Assembly: GCA_029817715.1 (NCBI GenBank)
Contig: JARUPY010000361.1
Span: forward strand, 55,553 to 119,552
DNA from: Melastoma dodecandrum
Lineage: Eukaryota; Streptophyta; Magnoliopsida; Myrtales; Melastomataceae
DNA length: 64,000 nt
Direction of reading: 5' to 3'
Shown here: positions 59,560-64,000 of the stretch, in pieces
Numbering within the stretch: the stretch's first letter is position 1
Layout: each line of letters starts with the position of its first letter
Position numbers and translations under genes: made by a program
The notes under the pieces: model-generated
What the model saw: the letters and a program-made list of their open reading frames with translations, nothing else
What the model was told of the DNA's origin: nothing
The model's database searches: none

Positions 59560-60740
59560 AAGAAGTTGTATTTTGGATGAAACTGTTCGTAGCTAACGTA
59601 TCTTTTCGAAAGATCGACTTGAGGGCCAAAGCTATCACCAGATCAGAATGGCTTTCCCGCAAGGAAATACACAAGACTGCTTTTAGGACACGCCACCGAC
59701 GGCCACTATGAAGATTCTTGGTAATGCCGATCAGGTCCACCAGAACCAATGCTCCCCGGCGTCCCCATTCCAAGGGCTCATGAATGTGCCATTTTCAGGG
59801 CCTTATCTTCGGTAAATTCATCTTAGTTATCTTGATAGCATGATATACTAGTTGAGTATAGCAAGACCACAGGGAAGAGCATGCGCAACATCATGTAGAT
59901 GGCTCTGTCGATTCTGAGGAAACATAACCTGTTCGCCTAAAAACCGCATTCTAACCAAAGCTGCGTTTGGGAGCTCAAGAGCTATAGGGGTATCTTGGAA
60001 CATCTCGTAATTGGGGAAGAAGGCGTCTTGCTAACGTGATCCTCAGCACTAGGTACGAGCCCGTTGCAAGATTGGCCAACTCCTACCAACAGTGATAAAG
60101 CCAGTTATGAGGGGGATTCCTAAGCTTGAATGGTATAATGATACCCGGAGGTTCATGAAGGGATATGGCATAATCCAGTAGAACCTACGTAACTGACCTG
60201 TCTGAAAAAATGTTTCGGTTTTTCAGTGGGACATCACATGGCTGCAGAAAGCGTTTGAGATTCAGTTTGCATGTAATTGACTGACGGACAGCGCACCAAC
60301 AATTCTTCCAGATTCGTCACAAAGTACTATCATAAGTGGAAACCGACACTTGTAATGTGGGCGATTGACGCAGTCCTTAATGCAGAGAAATCACCTAATA
60401 GCTTATATGTGTAAGCAGTTTAACAGCCAGCGGGCCATTAATCAAAGTGGCTGTCTGTTTTTATGAGAAAGAGCTCTACTCAATCGTATTTAGTTATGCG
60501 GGTGGGAAAATGGCAACCATTACCTGAATGGAGAGGCACTTCATACAATGGTCAAGCAGACAATGGCAAACCGGTAGCTTAAAGAAATTGAGATTCTGGA
60601 CAGCGAAAGAACTTTAAAAAACACCGGAGAGCCAATCCAAGTGGCTAAACTTAAAGGGTTTGACTGGGATACGACTATGAGTATTAACAATAAGAAAGGA
60701 GGGAGGGAGAAAGAGCAGGACTGACCCATGCTTTGTCCAA
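59560..60740 (+). pseudogene. Gypsy reverse transcriptase and RNase H
   Basis: Readable only by following short stretches in all three frames: KIDLRA (about 59610), KTAFRT (59670), a PFGLTNAP-type block (59710-59750), the FFDDILVYSK-type metal-binding box (about 59825-59860), LRKHNLF (59915), QDWPTPTN (60070), and KGYG (60160). RNase H follows: LQKAFE (60240), YEKELYSIVF (60460-60490), GKW-YL and MERHF (60500-60545), then KWLNLKGFDWD (60640-60670). Dense single-base insertions throughout. The order and spacing are those of a Gypsy pol. Confidence 0.75.
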
Positions 60741-60949
60741 CAATTCAATGTGCCGAGGAACTGTCTCCTTATCCTCTGCACGAGTTCACGTCAGGAGTAC
60801 TCACCTACCCTCGTTAAGATGAGGTAAAGGCAGAGCGGTGGAGGAACTGATGCCCGATAATGGGCTGGTGGTCTAGAATTGCTTAAAAAACGGAGGAGCC
60901 AGATTCAATCGCGCAAGGCGGGTAATCAATGGCCATCATGGTCACTTAA

Positions 60950-62640
60950 AAAGAATGCTTACAGCAAACTTGTGGTGGGACTATAGCAAGGAGCCATAAA
61001 AGCGAAAAATCATATGCCGCATATGTTGGTTATCATAGCAGTCCCTAAGTTGCGATGACAACTCCGGGGTGGTTTTGTGCTACCGCGCAGAACTGCACAA
61101 GGAACAAATCCATGCTAAATGTTCTAATATTATGGAAGTGAAGCTAGAGAGGGATGAAGCGCGTTCGATAGATTTCATAAGCGAGTGTCGAAATCAGTTT
61201 GAGTAAATGTCTCTCTACGAATGAAAACACAAGCTTCTCCAGGACTACTACCAGGCACTCTAATGTTCCTCAACCGATACGCTAATGAAATTAAATAGTT
61301 GGATATTTCAATGGATTCTCACTCAAGCGAGGCACGACTCAGTGCCTCTGTCCTCGCAGGGAACGGAACGAGTATACGATAGTAGTGTAGTCAGACAGGC
61401 TGAGCAAGTATGTGACACTTCATGGCTTTGCGCCACCCCTACTCAACGCAAAGGAGTGGGGGCACAGGTCCTTCTTGGACAACAAAATTAATTTGACATG
61501 GACTACCAGCCACCATTCGTAGAGTGATCGACCACTCTCTTTAGGAGTACCAGTATATGGAGAGAATAGTGGATGACACAGGCTGCAGGGGGTAGAGTTC
61601 TGGCACTAAGTCCCACCAAGTACGGGCTTACCATCCTCACAGAGTGCAGTGTGCAACACGGACCAGTTCTGGATATCCTCGCCTAGCTATAGAGACATAT
61701 CTGAGATGTATTGTGAGGGAGATTGCCCGGGAGTCGATGGGTACGAGGCCAATCACTTGGCTGGAAATGCGTGGGTGCACACCCAGGTACCTATCCCAGA
61801 TTCTAACCATTAATTGGAACTAGACCAAAGCCCATATTCGGATTGGAAAGCTCTTATCCCGATGGGTACCCTCCACCTATACAATATACCCAACACTTCC
61901 ACATTACCAAGTTTTAGAACGCAACAGAGGATACAGAGCTATAGCAGACCAACGAGTGCAAGTGACTGAACACACTGCACTGCTTCGGGAGGTTCTAATT
62001 GGATAGAGTACAAGAAGCATTGGACGAATGAAACATGCAAGGCACTGACTAATGCACAGACCAAACAAGGAGATATTTGCCATTGCGGGCTAATGGGGTG
62101 TATTGTTGAAACCTCACGTGCCTGTCGCAAAGACAGCAGACAGTACAGTCGCAGGCAGAAGCTACCCACAAACTATCCCCCCCCTCTGTTTAACTATGGA
62201 CCTTGACATAAGGAGTTGTAGATCGGCCATTGGCAAGGAGGCTTCACCCAGGTGATTGGGAGTCGTAACCGCGAGCTGGGTGCTCGCGCTACAATGCCCT
62301 CGCATCCTACCTTTTCCCCACGCTCTTCCAAGTTGCGACCTAGTGTTTTCTGAGGCATGATACGTCCGAGTCCTCTTAATATCCGTGCATTACCTAGAGT
62401 ATTCTGTGAGTCTCAGGACGAAAGAACGCTGCCAATTGGCCGCATTTTAGCCACGACGAAAGTCAAGAGAGGTAAACGGCCCCGCTGTCACTAAAGTACC
62501 CTAGTGTAATGGGTCAGGGAGCAATTGGAGGAAGACCGCAAGAACACGTTGGAATTCCTCTACAAGCATAGAAAAAGCAAGTACCCCAGTGCTAGTACCC
62601 ACTTGGGGAGACAAGCTTGTAGCTCCAAGAGGGGGGCGCA
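60950..62640 (+). pseudogene. Gypsy integrase and C-terminal chromodomain
   Basis: Integrase core fragments occur at 61590-61800, with ETYLRCIVRE near 61690 that follows the catalytic Glu helix in Gypsy integrases. The zinc-finger region is probably around 61380-61470. A chromodomain-like end reads LPIGRIL (about 62432), VKRGKRP (62461), W-S-G and a W/YKHR-KYP tail, ending GDKLVAP at about 62610. Chromodomains tether integration to chromatin marks such as methylated histone H3. Frame is broken too often to give exact limits. Confidence 0.65.
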
Positions 62641-63290
62641 TTAAGATACGAAGAGAAAGTGGCTGAAGCCGGTGAGCACAGTAGCGGAGGAATAAAGGAA
62701 GAAGTGCTGCGCTGCGAACGCAAGGGAAGGAGGCAAATTTGTCAGGGACGCATGAGGAAGAACTCGAGTTGCAGACCGGCATGGGATGGCACTACAAAGA
62801 AAGAGCAGAGAACAGCGGGAAGGGAGCGGGCCGTTAGTAGCCGTTTAGGCAAGTCCGTTAATATATTAAAGTATTGTATAGATCCGGGACGTCGGCATGG
62901 CACTAGTGTGTTATTGTGCGGCCTTGCGCGGGCCCCAGACCCACAGACCGGATCCGCTAATATAGGCGCTGGTGAAGAGTCATCGGCCGGATTGAAGTTA
63001 GTTAGTTTTTCCTTCCCCGTGAGAGACAAACACAGGGGAGAGGTGGTAAGGCGTGATGGTGTGATTGTGGTGAACGGCAAGGGGGGAGGTTAAACTATGC
63101 TTTAGGGGCTGAGGGGTGGTGTTGCTGGCTAGGTCGTTGTGGAGCTGAACTCAGGTGGATATGTGTTGTTGAGTTGTGTGTTTTGGAATGAAATAAATAC
63201 AGAACTGCTTATTATATCTGTGAAACTGGTACTATGGTTAGATATTTGCCCAGCGATAAGATAGCAGGGGAATATCAGTTACACCGGTCA
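62641..63290 (+). repeat. 3' LTR of the Gypsy element (approximate)
   Basis: Begins after AAGAGGGGGGCGCA with T-GATACGAAGAG, and ends near CAGTTACA. It shares ordered blocks with the 5' LTR, including TTAGTAGCCGTTTAGGCAAG and TATTATATCTG. The two copies differ by many indels. Confidence 0.6.
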
Positions 63291-64000
63291 ACACCGAGCA
63301 GGGTACCAACAGCACGCAATGTGAATCAAAAGGGTCACCTCACAATTCTTCCAATATCCATGTTCGTCTCCCAAAAGGATCGGCGACATAGAAACAATAT
63401 CAGCAACGTGTCACTGGACCATATGGATTCCCCCACGTATTGGCACTTTTATGAATATCCCACGCTATTGACAAACCAACCCAAAGGAATATCCCCCAAA
63501 ATGGGGCACTGGAAGAGACATAAAGAACAAATAAAATGAGTGGATCCATCCCCAAACCGGGGTTTCCCTTGCCACATCTCTATCGTTGTTCAGGGCGCCA
63601 TTGAATCATCACGCACCTTCCTCCATGCATCCCAGGGTCCCTATACACTTATCTTTGGATTACAAAATGAACTCGCTGGCACAAAATACCCAGAAAGCAG
63701 TCACATCAGACCAGCGGGTGCAAAGCCGTATTTATTTAGAACTCGGGGCACCAAAAAAACTATCAACCTGTTACTGGGAACTTTATCACACGATGTACTT
63801 CACACTTGAAACGCATAGAGTAATCTACCAAGAATATACCAGAGGGATTATATAATTATCCCAGGCCTTGCTGAATCAGTACACAACTTTATCAGAAATT
63901 CATATGATGGGGCTCCAAACATTCAAAATAAGTGATTTTAAGCTGTAGAAAATAGTCCTCCCTACCTTAGGGCCTCTCCTCGGAAATGACTAAACGATTC
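63291..64000. other. No recognised gene
   Basis: About 700 bp past the Gypsy element. Two overlapping plus-strand frames (63234-63539 and 63540-63809) are open for 90-100 residues but show no domain I recognise. Given the noise in this part, an exon could be hidden. Confidence 0.4.

Larger units (their letters stand above)
56289..63290 (+). mobile_element. Ty3-gypsy chromovirus (sequence very noisy)
   Basis: About 7 kb plus-strand element. Two related ~650-670 bp ends (about 56289-56950 and 62641-63290) share AAAGAAAGG..CTGA, GTAGCGGAGGA, TAGCCGTT..AAGTCCGTTA and GCAGGGGA.TATCAG in the same order. Between them pol domains occur in Gypsy order: RT, RNase H, integrase, then a chromodomain right before the 3' LTR, which defines a chromovirus. 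A G-rich polypurine tract (AAGAGGGGGGC) precedes the 3' LTR. No clear target duplication was found and LTR ends are approximate. Frameshifts occur every 10-20 bases, so no long reading frame survives. Confidence 0.75.

Noticed and set aside
1..64000. tRNA or rRNA genes
   Set aside because: I saw no convincing tRNA cloverleaf box A/B pair or rRNA sequence; the tRNA-like matches are retrotransposon primer sites only.

Overview
This window is nuclear DNA from a flowering plant, probably a woody eudicot. The evidence is spliced plant-type genes (GT-AG introns), Ty1-copia and Ty3-gypsy LTR retrotransposons, a Mutator-like DNA transposon, and an endogenous pararetrovirus (Caulimoviridae) fragment. 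No bacterial or organellar gene organisation is seen.

Layout. 1-1.4 kb: decayed caulimovirid movement-protein region on the minus strand. 3.2-13.7 kb: no confidently recognised gene, a few weak coding-like pieces, and two poly-C tracts. 13.77-19.30 kb: an old, broken Tork/Tnt1-like Copia with both LTRs. 22.58-27.74 kb (minus): a 19-exon gene for the cytosolic phenylalanyl-tRNA synthetase beta subunit. 30.46-35.02 kb: a Mutator-like element whose ~0.5 kb terminal inverted repeats are built of arrays of GC-rich hairpins; it carries a MuDR-type N-terminal region and a plant mobile domain, with no recognisable DDE transposase core. 35.10-37.04 kb (plus): a plant-specific gene of unknown function. 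37.48-38.03 kb (minus): a bZIP factor. 40.15-41.55 kb (minus): a RING-H2 E3 ligase. 41.76-55.56 kb (minus): a CTF4/AND-1/WDHD1 replication-factor gene broken by two separate Copia insertions, one in an intron (42.43-48.03 kb, duplication GATAG) and one inside coding exon 1 (49.64-55.29 kb, duplication AAGGT). Its central exons are missing. 56.29-63.29 kb: a chromodomain-bearing Ty3-gypsy element.

Sequence quality matters for every call. Single-base insertions, mostly lengthening short homopolymers, break the frame of nearly every gene, including the otherwise full-length PheRS gene, which shows about eighteen insertions and no clear deletion. The rate rises sharply after about 53.4 kb. Long poly-G and poly-C runs interrupt known coding sequence. 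I read most frameshifts as likely residual long-read error, not evolutionary decay. The retrotransposon insertions with matching target duplications, by contrast, look real.

The genes do not form a pathway. Two themes are genome maintenance and translation (WDHD1, PheRS) and heavy transposon traffic, including insertion of the Mutator-like element about 84 bp upstream of a start codon. The hairpin-array element is the best candidate for an undescribed system.
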